Positions 8,082-15,795 of a stretch of DNA of 18,771 nucleotides are shown in pieces. The translations under genes and the position numbers were made by a program. Every line of letters starts with the position of its first letter. Position 1 is the first letter of the stretch. The notes beneath the pieces were generated by a model. It ran no database searches, was not told where the DNA came from, and worked only from the letters and a program-made list of their open reading frames with translations. The stretch comes from an uncultured Lachnospiraceae bacterium (lineage in GTDB: Bacteria > Bacillota > Clostridia > Lachnospirales > Lachnospiraceae): NCBI GenBank assembly GCA_905201915.1, contig CAJKQE010000037.1, positions 1 to 18,771 on the forward strand, in the 5' to 3' direction.

Positions 8082-8822
8082 ATGTATCGTTTTTTTGTAG
8101 AGCCGTCTCAAATAAAAGATAATCAGATTTGTATTAATGGAAGCGATGTAAACCATATTAAAAATGTTCTGCGTATGAAGCTGAAAGAAGAAATTTTAAT
8201 CAGCAGCGGAGAAGATAAAGAATATACCTGTTATATAGAAGAAATCAGTGAAGAAGAAATTCTTGCACATATTATGTATGTGCAAGAAGCAGGGTATGAA
8301 CTTTCTTCGAAAATCTATTTGTTTCAGGGACTTCCCAAAAGTGATAAAATGGAGTTGATTATCCAAAAAGCAGTAGAACTTGGCGTGCATCAGGTTATAC
8401 CCGTAGCATCGAAAAGAGCAGTAGTAAAGCTGGACAAGAAAAAAGAAGAAAAAAAGCTTACAAGATGGCAGGCGATTTCTGAGAGCGCAGCAAAACAGTC
8501 AAAGCGCATGTATGTACCGGAAATTACGAATGTTATGAGTTTTAAACAGGCAGTGGATTATGCCAAAGAGTTGGACGTGGTTCTTTTTCCTTATGAATTG
8601 GCTGACGGAATGAAAAAAACAAAAGAGATTATCAGTCAAATAAATCGTGGACAGTCTGTGGCAATTTTCATCGGGCCGGAAGGTGGATTTGAGGAAAGTG
8701 AAGTGGAGCTTGCAAAAGAAGAAGCAGATGCACAGGTAATTACTCTGGGAAAAAGAATTTTGAGAACAGAAACAGCAGGACTTACAGTTTTATCTATTTT
8801 AATGTATACACTGGAGGAATAG
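8082..8822 (+). CDS. rsmE: 16S rRNA (uracil-1498-N3)-methyltransferase RsmE
   Basis: RsmE methylates U1498 of 16S rRNA, in the decoding region of the 30S subunit. The 246-residue product has the usual length. It carries an N-terminal PUA-like RNA-binding domain with the hallmark HIKNVLRMK, followed by a SPOUT (knotted) methyltransferase domain with GLPKSDKMELIIQKAVELG, the ESAAKQSKR motif, IGPEGGFEESEV and the knot motif LGKRILRTETAGL. Its ribosome binding site AGGAG overlaps the prmA stop codon, and the next gene starts 2 bases after its stop, so it lies in the middle of a tightly packed operon. Confidence 0.96.
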   Translation: MYRFFVEPSQIKDNQICINGSDVNHIKNVLRMKLKEEILISSGEDKEYTCYIEEISEEEILAHIMYVQEAGYELSSKIYLFQGLPKSDKMELIIQKAVELGVHQVIPVASKRAVVKLDKKKEEKKLTRWQAISESAAKQSKRMYVPEITNVMSFKQAVDYAKELDVVLFPYELADGMKKTKEIISQINRGQSVAIFIGPEGGFEESEVELAKEEADAQVITLGKRILRTETAGLTVLSILMYTLEE

Positions 8823-8824
8823 AA

Positions 8825-9979
8825 ATGGAAGCATATCTGGATAATTCAGCAACAACCAGATGCTACGAGGAAGTAAAAGACATTGTGGTAAAAACCATGA
8901 CAGAGGATTTTGGAAATCCTTCTGCCATGCATTTAAAGGGTGTAGAGGCAGAAAATTATGTAAAAGAAGCAGCAAAAGAAATTGCCAAAACACTGAAGGT
9001 ACAGGAAAAAGAGATTTTTTTCACTTCAGGAGGAACAGAATCGGATAACTGGGCTGTTATTGGTACAGCTTTGGCGAAAAACAGACAGGGCAAGCATATT
9101 ATTACAACACCTTTTGAACATGCTGCTGTGTCAGCACCTATTGAGTGGCTGCAAAAACAAGGGTATGAAATAACAGAAATTCCTGTGGATGAAAAAGGGA
9201 ATATTTTCTTGGAAAAACTTTCTGAGGCAATCAGAGAAGATACGATTTTAGTTTCCACTATGATGGTGAATAATGAAATAGGAGCTGTTCTGCCTGTTGA
9301 AGAAATAGGTAAATTGATTTATGAAAAAAATCCTCAGACAACTTTTCATGTAGATGCTATTCAGGCTTATGGAAAATATCGGATTTATCCTAAAAAATGG
9401 AATATTGATTTGTTATCTGTCAGCAGCCATAAAATTCATGGACCAAAGGGCGTGGGATTTTTGTATGTAAATGAAAAAACAAAAATTCAGCCTTTCATCT
9501 TGGGTGGAGGGCAACAAAAAGGAATGCGCTCAGGTACAGATAATGTACCGGGGATTGCAGGACTTGGTGTTGCTGCAAAGAAGATATACAGCCATATAGA
9601 AGAAAATGTGTCTTCTATGATGGAATTAAAAAAATATTTTGCAGAGGAACTTTTGAAACTGGAAAATGTGGAAATTAACGGTCCTGAAGTGGAAAATGGA
9701 GCGCCTCATATTTTAAATGTGAGCTTTCTGGGGGTAAGAAGTGAAGTACTTCTTCACACACTGGAAGATATGCATATTTATGTTTCAGCAGGAAGCGCGT
9801 GTTCCAGTCATAAAAGAGCAGGAAGTGCAAGTTTGGCTGCTTTGCGCCTGACACCGGAGCGAAAGGAATCTGCAATTCGTTTTAGTTTTTGCGAATTTAC
9901 TACAAAAGAGGAAATTGATTACACACTGGAGGCATTGAAAAAGGTGCTTCCAATGCTCCGCAGATATGCGAGAAAATAG
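8825..9979 (+). CDS. nifZ: Cysteine desulfurase, NifS/IscS family, ThiI-linked (NifZ type)
   Basis: This PLP-dependent enzyme takes sulfur from cysteine as a persulfide and passes it to an acceptor. The 384-residue protein shows the N-terminal YLDNSATT, the cofactor-contacting H99 and D177, the PLP-binding lysine K203 in SVSSHKIHGPKG, and the catalytic cysteine C326 in SAGSACSSH on the mobile loop. All active-site residues are present. GGAGG at 8813-8817, inside the rsmE end, serves the ATG, so translation is likely coupled. thiI begins 15 bases downstream. In B. subtilis the desulfurase NifZ next to thiI supplies sulfur for 4-thiouridine in tRNA, and the same role is inferred here. A general IscS role cannot be excluded. 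The symbol rests on context. Confidence 0.92.
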   Translation: MEAYLDNSATTRCYEEVKDIVVKTMTEDFGNPSAMHLKGVEAENYVKEAAKEIAKTLKVQEKEIFFTSGGTESDNWAVIGTALAKNRQGKHIITTPFEHAAVSAPIEWLQKQGYEITEIPVDEKGNIFLEKLSEAIREDTILVSTMMVNNEIGAVLPVEEIGKLIYEKNPQTTFHVDAIQAYGKYRIYPKKWNIDLLSVSSHKIHGPKGVGFLYVNEKTKIQPFILGGGQQKGMRSGTDNVPGIAGLGVAAKKIYSHIEENVSSMMELKKYFAEELLKLENVEINGPEVENGAPHILNVSFLGVRSEVLLHTLEDMHIYVSAGSACSSHKRAGSASLAALRLTPERKESAIRFSFCEFTTKEEIDYTLEALKKVLPMLRRYARK

Positions 9980-9994
9980 AAAGGAAATTACAGA

Positions 9995-11173
9995 ATGTAT
10001 AAAGCATTTTTGATTAAATATGCGGAAATCGCAATTAAAGGAAAAAATCGCTACATTTTTGAGGATGCACTGGTAGCCCAGATTAAGTATCAGTTAAAAA
10101 ATGTAGAAGGCAAGTTTAGAATTGTAAAAGAAATGGGTCGTATTTTCATCTATACAGATGGAGAATTTGATTATGATGAAACAATTGAAGCTTTAAAGAG
10201 AGTTTTTGGTATTTTCAGTATTTGTCCTGCAGTTGTATTAGAAGATGAGGGATTTGAAAGATTATCTCAGGAAGTGACAGAATATGTTAAAAAGCTGTAT
10301 GGAGAAAAGGCATTAACTTTTAAAGTAAACACAAGAAGAAATAAGAAAACATATCCTATGCAGTCTATGGAAATCAGCAGTGCTTTAGGTGGCGCGATTT
10401 TAGATGCCTGCCCGAATATGAAAGTAGATGTACATCATCCGGATGTCTTCGTTAATGTAGAAATTCGAAATAAAATTTACTTATATTCTGAAAATATTCC
10501 GGGACCGGGAGGTATGCCTCTTGGAACAAATGGAAGTGCTATGCTTCTGCTTTCCGGTGGTATTGACAGTCCTGTTGCAGGATATATGATTGCAAAAAGA
10601 GGAGTTACTCTGGACGCAGTATACTTTCATGCTCCGCCGTATACAAGTGAAAGAGCAAAACAGAAAGTGGTTGATTTGGCAAAACTGCTAGCAAAATACA
10701 GTGGTCCAATTCGCCTTCATGTAGTAAACTTTACAGATATTCAGTTATATATTTATGACAAGTGTCCACATGAAGAACTTACCATTATTATGCGTCGCTA
10801 CATGATGAAAATAGCAGAAGAATTTGCAAAAAAAGATGGTTGTTTAGGATTGATTACAGGTGAGAGCATTGGACAGGTGGCAAGTCAGACGATTCACAGC
10901 CTTGCGGCTACAAATGATGTATGTACCATGCCTGTATTCCGTCCAGTAATTGGTTTTGATAAACAGGAAATTGTTGATGTAGCGTTAAAAATCAATACTT
11001 ATGAAACATCGATTCTTCCGTATGAAGATTGCTGTACTATTTTTGTGGCAAAACATCCTGTTACAAAACCAAATTTGCAGATCATCAAACGTTCAGAAGA
11101 AAAGCTTCAGGAAAAAATTGATGAGATGATGAAAGAAGCAGTGGAAACAGCAGAAACGATTATTTGTGAGTAG
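9995..11173 (+). CDS. thiI: tRNA 4-thiouridine synthase ThiI
   Basis: ThiI adenylates U8 of tRNA and inserts sulfur to give s4U, a near-UV sensor; in some bacteria it also feeds thiamine thiazole synthesis. The 392-residue product has an N-terminal ferredoxin-like domain and THUMP RNA-binding domain (to about residue 165) and a PP-loop ATPase domain with the pyrophosphate-binding SGGIDSP at 187-193. GESIGQVASQT and EDCCTIFVAKHP follow. It stops near residue 392, so it lacks the C-terminal rhodanese domain of E. coli ThiI, as in B. subtilis, where the desulfurase passes sulfur directly. That fits its position just after the desulfurase gene. No T-run terminator was seen on its own strand. Confidence 0.97.
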   Translation: MYKAFLIKYAEIAIKGKNRYIFEDALVAQIKYQLKNVEGKFRIVKEMGRIFIYTDGEFDYDETIEALKRVFGIFSICPAVVLEDEGFERLSQEVTEYVKKLYGEKALTFKVNTRRNKKTYPMQSMEISSALGGAILDACPNMKVDVHHPDVFVNVEIRNKIYLYSENIPGPGGMPLGTNGSAMLLLSGGIDSPVAGYMIAKRGVTLDAVYFHAPPYTSERAKQKVVDLAKLLAKYSGPIRLHVVNFTDIQLYIYDKCPHEELTIIMRRYMMKIAEEFAKKDGCLGLITGESIGQVASQTIHSLAATNDVCTMPVFRPVIGFDKQEIVDVALKINTYETSILPYEDCCTIFVAKHPVTKPNLQIIKRSEEKLQEKIDEMMKEAVETAETIICE

Positions 11174-11190
11174 ATAAAAAGAAAAGAGTG

Positions 11191-11225
11191 AAAAAAATAC
11201 AGGCTATAGAAATTCTATAGCCTGT
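11191..11225 (-). terminator. Terminator of the HPr-like gene
   Basis: ACAGGCTATAGA (11199-11210) and TCTATAGCCTGT (11214-11225) form a perfect 12-pair stem with a 3-base loop. Read on the - strand it is followed by A and then seven T (11197-11191), a classic rho-independent terminator. Read on the + strand the stem is followed by A-rich sequence, so it would only weakly stop thiI transcripts. Confidence 0.88.
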
Positions 11226-11248
11226 AAAAACTTTAAAGCTCGTTTTAA

Positions 11249-11482
11249 TTAAACTAAGTATGGTTTTAAGATTTCTAAGATTTCATCTAAAGCTGCGTCT
11301 GCTGCATGAATGTTTAAGTCGATAGCTTTGGATAAATCTAAAGAAAAGATACCCATAATGGATTTTGCATCGATTACGTATCTTCCGGATACTAAATCAA
11401 AATCATAATCAAATTTTGTGATTTCATTTACAAAAGATTTAACTTTGTCGATAGAATTAAGTGAAATTTTAACTGTTTTCAT
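11249..11482 (-). CDS. HPr-like protein lacking the active-site histidine
   Basis: The 77-residue product matches the HPr fold of the phosphotransferase system by its central motif DAKSIMGIFSLDLSKA (canonical HPr: AKSIMGLMSL) and its C-terminal ALDEILEIL helix. The regulatory-serine region is kept (S41, matching Ser46 of HPr), but the GLHARP segment carrying His15 is replaced by residues 10-16 (SIDKVKS), with no histidine. It therefore cannot be a normal phosphocarrier. B. subtilis Crh, an HPr paralogue with Gln at position 15 that acts only in regulation, is a functional parallel, but equivalence is inference. AGGGAGG at 11494-11500 lies 11 bases before the ATG. It is a single-gene unit opposing its neighbours. 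Confidence 0.85.
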   Translation of the reverse strand: MKTVKISLNSIDKVKSFVNEITKFDYDFDLVSGRYVIDAKSIMGIFSLDLSKAIDLNIHAADAALDEILEILKPYLV

Positions 11483-11535
11483 TGGATAAAAATCCTCCCT
11501 TACATCAGATTTATTATTTGCTTATTACAAGGATA

Positions 11536-11564
11536 ATGTTACCTTTTATGGTAGAAAAAGTCAA
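11536..11564 (-). promoter_or_regulatory. Promoter of the HPr-like gene
   Basis: On the - strand, TTGACT (11564-11559) and TAACAT (11541-11536) are separated by 17 bases. The -35 is a 5/6 match and the -10 a 4/6 match to the housekeeping consensus. It would give a leader of about 45-50 bases before the ATG at 11482. Confidence 0.55.
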
Positions 11565-11648
11565 TATAAAAAAGGGGAAATAAAATACAAATTATTTGAA
11601 AACAATTCGTCAAAACGCTTAAGTTTCAGAAGGAATGAGGATAAAATA

Positions 11649-12953
11649 ATGAAAAAAAAAGTAGCATTGCATAATTTAGGGTGCAAAGTAAACGCTTATG
11701 AGCTGGAAGCTATGCAGGAGATGCTGGAAAAAGCCGGATACGAGATTGTTCCTTTTGCACCGGGAGCCGATATTTATATTATTAATACTTGTACTGTAAC
11801 AAATATTGCAGATAGAAAATCCAGACAGATGTTGCACAAAGCAAGGAAAATGAATCCGCAGGCAATCGTTATTGCGGCAGGCTGTTATGTACAAGCACAG
11901 AAAAATATGGAACAAATTGATGATGCCATTGATATCGTATTAGGAAATAATAGAAAACAGGATTTGTTGTTTGTATTGGAAAATTATAAAAAGGGCAGTG
12001 GACAGGAAAAGGACATGATAAGCCTTGAAAAACCAGTAGAATATGAAGAACTTCAATTATCCAGTACAGGAGAGCATACAAGAGCATATCTGAAAGTTCA
12101 GGATGGATGCAATCAATTCTGTAGTTATTGTATTATTCCTTATGTAAGAGGAAGAGTAAGAAGTCGAAAAAAAGAGGAAGTGTTAGAAGAAGTTCTTCGT
12201 TTGACAAAAAATGGATATCAGGAATTTGTGCTTACGGGAATTCATTTGAGCTCTTATGGGATTGATTGCGAAGATAGTCTTTTGGAATTGATTAAAGCAG
12301 TTCATGAAATTGAAGGAGTGAAAAGAATTCGTTTAGGTTCTTTAGAACCTCGTATTATCACAGAAGAATTTGCACAGGCTTTAGGAGATATGCCGAAAAT
12401 ATGTCCTCATTTCCATCTTTCTTTACAAAGCGGCTGTGATGCCACTTTAAAGAGAATGAACAGAAAATATAGTGCTGAGGAATATTTAGAGGGCTGTAGA
12501 ATTTTAAGAAAATATTTTAAAAATCCTGCACTGACAACAGATGTAATTGTAGGATTTCCACAGGAAACAGAAGAAGAATTTGTACAGTCAAAAAATATGA
12601 TAGAAAGTGTGGAATTTTATGAAACACATATTTTTAAATATTCCAGAAGACAAGGGACGAGAGCAGCAGAGATGGAAGGACAGATTGATGAAGCTGTAAA
12701 AACAGAGAGAAGCCATAAGCTTATTCAAATGGGAAAAGAGAAAAAACAAAAGTATATGGAAAGCTTTTTAGGTCATCAAGTGGAAATTCTTTTTGAAGAA
12801 ACAGCGCAGATACAGGGAGAAGAATACTGGATTGGCTATACAAAAGAGTATTTAAAGGTTGCTGCAAAAAGTAAAGAAAGTCTGGAAAATTGTATTGTTT
12901 CAGGAAAAGTGGAAAGATTTATTGAAGAAGGTATTTTGATTTGCTCAATATAA
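11649..12953 (+). CDS. mtaB: tRNA (t6A37-C2)-methylthiotransferase MtaB
   Basis: MtaB is a radical-SAM enzyme that adds a methylthio group to t6A37 of tRNAs reading ANN codons, giving ms2t6A. The 434-residue product has the three domains of the family. An N-terminal UPF0004 domain carries three cluster-binding cysteines (C12 in HNLGCKVN, C48 in INTCTV, C79 in AAGCYVQ). A radical-SAM domain carries the CxxxCxxC triad (C154, C158, C161 in DGCNQFCSYC), and a C-terminal TRAM-like segment runs from about residue 370. The LGCKVN form and overall length fit MtaB rather than MiaB or RimO. AGAAGGAATGAGG at 11628-11640 lies before the ATG. No clear promoter was seen in the 166-base divergent gap with the HPr-like gene. 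Confidence in the subfamily is high. Confidence 0.95.
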   Translation: MKKKVALHNLGCKVNAYELEAMQEMLEKAGYEIVPFAPGADIYIINTCTVTNIADRKSRQMLHKARKMNPQAIVIAAGCYVQAQKNMEQIDDAIDIVLGNNRKQDLLFVLENYKKGSGQEKDMISLEKPVEYEELQLSSTGEHTRAYLKVQDGCNQFCSYCIIPYVRGRVRSRKKEEVLEEVLRLTKNGYQEFVLTGIHLSSYGIDCEDSLLELIKAVHEIEGVKRIRLGSLEPRIITEEFAQALGDMPKICPHFHLSLQSGCDATLKRMNRKYSAEEYLEGCRILRKYFKNPALTTDVIVGFPQETEEEFVQSKNMIESVEFYETHIFKYSRRQGTRAAEMEGQIDEAVKTERSHKLIQMGKEKKQKYMESFLGHQVEILFEETAQIQGEEYWIGYTKEYLKVAAKSKESLENCIVSGKVERFIEEGILICSI

Positions 12954-12956
12954 TAG

Positions 12957-12985
12957 TTGAATTTCTAAACAAGATATATTAAAAT
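12957..12985 (+). promoter_or_regulatory. Probable promoter of the ireB-ruvX operon
   Basis: TTGAAT (12957-12962), a 17-base spacer and TAAAAT (12980-12985) lie in the 78-base gap after mtaB. Both boxes match the housekeeping consensus at 5/6. It probably starts the long gene run from ireB onward, though read-through from mtaB cannot be ruled out since no terminator was seen between them. Confidence 0.6.
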
Positions 12986-13031
12986 AGGAATATAGTTGCA
13001 GTACTAGAATGATAGGTAAGGGCGTGAATTT

Positions 13032-13301
13032 ATGGCAAATTTAGAGAATACACAGTATTTTAATGTAAAAACAGACCCAGCAGTTCGTGTAAAAGAAGTA
13101 TTAGATCTGGTATATAACGCTATGGCTGAAAAAGGATATAATCCGGTAAATCAGATTGTGGGATATATTATGTCAGGCGATCCCACATATATTACCAGTT
13201 ATAAAGGTGCCAGAAGCACAATTATGAAAGTCGAGAGAGATGAGCTGGTAGAAGAATTGTTGAAAGAATATATTAAAAATAAATCATGGAAGCGTGATTA
13301 A
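13032..13301 (+). CDS. ireB: IreB family regulatory phosphoprotein (UPF0297)
   Basis: The 89-residue product is a full-length UPF0297 protein (YrzL in B. subtilis), with the family pattern TQYFNV near the N-terminus, NPVNQIVGYIMSGDPTYIT in the centre and ARSTIMKVERDELVEELLKEYI at the C-terminus. In Enterococcus faecalis IreB is phosphorylated on N-terminal threonines by the Ser/Thr kinase IreK and influences cephalosporin resistance. Here one threonine (T7) lies in that region. The order UPF0297, RuvX, UPF0473 is widely kept in Firmicutes. ruvX starts 3 bases after its stop, so the two are probably translated together. Its biochemical activity is unknown. Family identity is near certain; the role is by analogy. 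Confidence 0.95.
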   Translation: MANLENTQYFNVKTDPAVRVKEVLDLVYNAMAEKGYNPVNQIVGYIMSGDPTYITSYKGARSTIMKVERDELVEELLKEYIKNKSWKRD

Positions 13302-13304
13302 TTT

Positions 13305-13739
13305 ATGAGAATTATGGGATTGGATTACGGTTCAAAGACGATAGGAGTAGCAATTAGCGATCCTCTTGGGATTACTGCACAGGGAGTAGAGATTATTCGC
13401 CGGGAAGAGGAGAATAAATTGAGAAAGTCTTTGCGTAGAGTAGAAGAACTGGCAAAAGAATATGAAGTTTCGGAAATTGTTTTAGGATTTCCGAAACACA
13501 TGAATAATACAATCGGAGAACGGGCGGAAAAATCGCTGCAGCTAAAAGAAGCACTGGAAAGAAGACTGGGCTTGCCCGTTATAATGTGGGATGAAAGACT
13601 CACTACAGTAGAAGCCAACCGTACTTTAATGGAAGCAGGAGTACGTAGAGAGAACAGAGGTAAATATGTAGATATGATAGCTGCTGTATTTATCTTACAA
13701 GGCTATTTAGATGCAAAAGCAAACCCGGGGACAGTTTGA
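13305..13739 (+). CDS. ruvX: RuvX/YqgF family nuclease (pre-16S rRNA processing or Holliday junction resolvase)
   Basis: The 144-residue product has the RNase H-like YqgF fold with its three acidic catalytic positions: D7 (MGLDYGSKTIGVA), E97 in the WDERLTT motif, and D123 in KYVDMIAAVFILQGYL. It was first described as a putative Holliday junction resolvase. E. coli YqgF has been linked to maturation of the 16S rRNA 5' end, which fits the RNA-processing neighbours rnj and ylbF. The ATG follows the ireB stop by 3 bases without a strong ribosome binding site of its own, suggesting translational coupling. Length matches the family. The last codons overlap one arm of an inverted repeat that reaches into the gap before the next gene. 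Confidence 0.95.
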   Translation: MRIMGLDYGSKTIGVAISDPLGITAQGVEIIRREEENKLRKSLRRVEELAKEYEVSEIVLGFPKHMNNTIGERAEKSLQLKEALERRLGLPVIMWDERLTTVEANRTLMEAGVRRENRGKYVDMIAAVFILQGYLDAKANPGTV

Positions 13740-13792
13740 GGAAGCCTGAACCATATATGCGGTTTCGGTAAAAGCGAGCATGTGTCCGGGTT
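13722..13792 (+). other. Possible structured RNA element at the ruvX-DUF1292 junction
   Basis: AACCCGG (13722-13728) at the end of ruvX pairs with CCGGGTT (13786-13792), and ACA (13731-13733) pairs with TGT (13783-13785) across a 2-base bulge. Inside, GAACC (13748-13752) can pair with GGTTT (13761-13765). GCCTGAA occurs twice (13744-13750 and 13801-13807). The 94-base gap is longer and more GC-rich than the other junctions in this operon. It matches no riboswitch or tRNA that I recognise. Confidence 0.35.
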
Positions 13793-13818
13793 ATGTGTAT
13801 GCCTGAAAAGTGAATAAG

Positions 13819-13824
13819 AAAGGA
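13819..13824 (+). promoter_or_regulatory. Ribosome binding site fixing the ATG start of the DUF1292 gene
   Basis: AAAGGA lies 9 bases before the ATG at 13834. An in-frame GTG at 13810 lies upstream of this site and would place the site inside the coding region, so the shorter start is preferred. Confidence 0.75.
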
Positions 13825-13833
13825 CGAAAAAAT

Positions 13834-14100
13834 ATGGAAACAGTAATTTTTGATGGAGAAGACGGAACAGAATTAGAATTTGGGATTTTAGAACAGACCA
13901 GAGTAGGTGGAATTAACTATCTTTTAGTAATTGATCCGGAAGAAAATGATGAGGAAAACGGAAGTGCGGCGTACATTTTGAAAGATATCTCAGAAGATGG
14001 CGATGAAGAAGGCTGCTACGTGTTCGTAGAAGATGATACAGAATACGATGCGGTTTATAAAGTCTTTGCAGCTATGTTAGATGACATTGATTTTGAATAG
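13834..14100 (+). CDS. DUF1292 (UPF0473, YrzB-like) protein
   Basis: The product is a small, very acidic 88-residue protein that I recognise as UPF0473/DUF1292 from its pattern (an acidic start with a VIFDGEDGTELEF-like strand, INYLLVIDPEE, AAYILKDISEDG and a C-terminal FAAMLDD) and from its place after UPF0297 and RuvX genes, as yrzB in B. subtilis. Its function is not known. No membrane segment or signal peptide is seen. The ATG at 13834 is preferred over the in-frame GTG at 13810 because AAAGGA sits just before it. The next gene begins 26 bases downstream. Confidence 0.88.
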   Translation: METVIFDGEDGTELEFGILEQTRVGGINYLLVIDPEENDEENGSAAYILKDISEDGDEEGCYVFVEDDTEYDAVYKVFAAMLDDIDFE

Positions 14101-14114
14101 GAGCGGAAATAATT

Positions 14115-14120
14115 GGAGGA
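14115..14120 (+). promoter_or_regulatory. Ribosome binding site supporting a TTG start for rnj
   Basis: GGAGGA lies 6 bases before the TTG at 14127. The next in-frame methionine is at residue 22, inside the conserved N-terminal strand region, so the TTG is the believable start. Confidence 0.8.
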
Positions 14121-14126
14121 AGAAAA

Positions 14127-15794
14127 TTGAAAAAAAATAATAATGGGAAATTGCGTATCATTCCATTGGGCGGACTGGAACAGATTGGAATGAATATTAC
14201 TGCTTTCGAATATGAAGACAGCATTATCGTAGTAGATTGTGGACTTTCTTTTCCGGAAGACGATATGCTGGGAATTGATTTGGTAATTCCAGATATCACA
14301 TATTTGAAAGAAAATATTGACAAAGTCAAAGGATTTGTTATTACTCATGGACATGAGGATCATATAGGAGCACTCCCTTATGTTTTAAGAGAAATTAATG
14401 TACCTATTTATGCTACAAAGCTTACAGTGGGTCTTATTGATAATAAATTAAAAGAACATAATCTTTTAAGAACAACAAAAAGAAAAGTGATTAAACATGG
14501 ACAGTCTATTAATCTGGGTTGTTTCCGCATTGAATTTATAAAAACAAATCATAGTATTCAGGATGCGTCTGCACTTGCAATTTATTCACCGGCAGGAATT
14601 GTTATTCATACAGGTGACTTTAAAGTAGATTATACACCGGTATTTGGAGATGCCATTGATTTACAGAGATTTGCTGAAATTGGTAAGAAGGGCGTTCTGG
14701 CGCTGATGTGTGATAGTACAAATGCCGAAAGAAAAGGTTTTACCATGTCAGAGCGAACAGTGGGAAAAACTTTTGATAATATTTTCTCAGAGCATAAAAA
14801 TACCAGAATTATTATTGCTACCTTTGCGTCCAATGTAGATCGTGTACAGCAGATTATCAACTCTGCATATAAGTATGGCAGAAAAGTAGCAGTAGAAGGA
14901 AGAAGTATGGTGAATGTTATCGGTACTGCGGCAGAATTAGGATATTTGCAGATACCGGATAAAACATTGATTGATATTGATCAGATTAAAAATTATCCTG
15001 ATGATAAAGTGGTTCTGATTACTACAGGAAGTCAGGGAGAGTCTATGGCGGCATTATCCAGAATGGCAGCAAATATTCATAAAAAAGTTACCATTAAACC
15101 AAATGATACAATTATTTTCAGCTCTAATCCAATTCCGGGAAATGAAAAAGCCGTTTCCAGAGTGATTAATGAATTGAGCAGAAAAGGGGCAGATGTTATT
15201 TTCCAAGATGCCCATGTATCAGGGCATGCCTGTCAGGAAGAAATCAAGTTGATTTATTCTCTGGTGAAACCGAAATATGCAATTCCGGTGCATGGTGAAT
15301 ACCGTCATTTAAAAGCACAGGCGCAGATTGCCAGTGATTTGGGAATTCCTAAGGAAAACATCTTTATTCTTTCTTCAGGGGATGTGTTGGAACTCAATGA
15401 AGAAGAACCTGCAAAGGTAAAGGAAAAGGTTCGTACAGGAGCAATTCTGGTAGACGGACTTGGTGTAGGCGATGTAGGTAATATTGTACTGAGAGACAGA
15501 CAACACTTGGCAGAAGATGGTATTATGATTGTAGTGCTTACCTTAGAAAAACACAGCAGCAGACTTTTGGCAGGGCCGGATATTGTATCAAGAGGATTTG
15601 TTTATGTAAGAGAGTCTGAGGATTTGATAGATGAAGCGAGAATTGTAGTGGAAGATGCAATTGATATATGTTTGGATAAGCATATTACTGATTGGGGCAA
15701 AATTAAAAATATTATAAAAGATTCTCTGGGAGATTTCCTTTGGAAGCGTACTAAGAGAAATCCAATGATTTTACCAATTATTATGGAGGCATAA
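14127..15794 (+). CDS. rnj: Ribonuclease J
   Basis: RNase J is a metallo-beta-lactamase/beta-CASP ribonuclease with 5'-to-3' exonuclease and endonuclease activity, central to mRNA decay and rRNA maturation in Firmicutes. The 555-residue product has the usual length. It shows the zinc-binding motif HGHEDH (H74, H76, D78, H79), later metal or catalytic motifs (HTGDFKVDY, MCDSTNAERKG), beta-CASP motifs including VVLITTGSQGE and FSSNPIPGNE, the VHGEYRHL motif, and the RNase J C-terminal domain. The complete metal-binding set suggests an active, RNase J1-like enzyme. Translation starts at TTG with a good ribosome binding site. The stop is followed after one base by the YlbF-family ATG. Confidence 0.96.
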   Translation: MKKNNNGKLRIIPLGGLEQIGMNITAFEYEDSIIVVDCGLSFPEDDMLGIDLVIPDITYLKENIDKVKGFVITHGHEDHIGALPYVLREINVPIYATKLTVGLIDNKLKEHNLLRTTKRKVIKHGQSINLGCFRIEFIKTNHSIQDASALAIYSPAGIVIHTGDFKVDYTPVFGDAIDLQRFAEIGKKGVLALMCDSTNAERKGFTMSERTVGKTFDNIFSEHKNTRIIIATFASNVDRVQQIINSAYKYGRKVAVEGRSMVNVIGTAAELGYLQIPDKTLIDIDQIKNYPDDKVVLITTGSQGESMAALSRMAANIHKKVTIKPNDTIIFSSNPIPGNEKAVSRVINELSRKGADVIFQDAHVSGHACQEEIKLIYSLVKPKYAIPVHGEYRHLKAQAQIASDLGIPKENIFILSSGDVLELNEEEPAKVKEKVRTGAILVDGLGVGDVGNIVLRDRQHLAEDGIMIVVLTLEKHSSRLLAGPDIVSRGFVYVRESEDLIDEARIVVEDAIDICLDKHITDWGKIKNIIKDSLGDFLWKRTKRNPMILPIIMEA

Positions 15795-15795
15795 T

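Noticed and set aside
11565..11648. Promoter for mtaB (TATAAA at 11565-11570 or TAAAAT at 11581-11586)
   Set aside because: No -35-like hexamer at acceptable spacing was found for either box, so no promoter was called.
13810..13833. GTG start adding 8 residues to the DUF1292 protein
   Set aside because: The ribosome binding site AAAGGA lies downstream of this GTG and serves the ATG at 13834.
13740..13833. Possible tRNA or known riboswitch in the ruvX-DUF1292 gap
   Set aside because: No cloverleaf can be drawn and no conserved riboswitch core is recognised; kept only as an unexplained structured gap.
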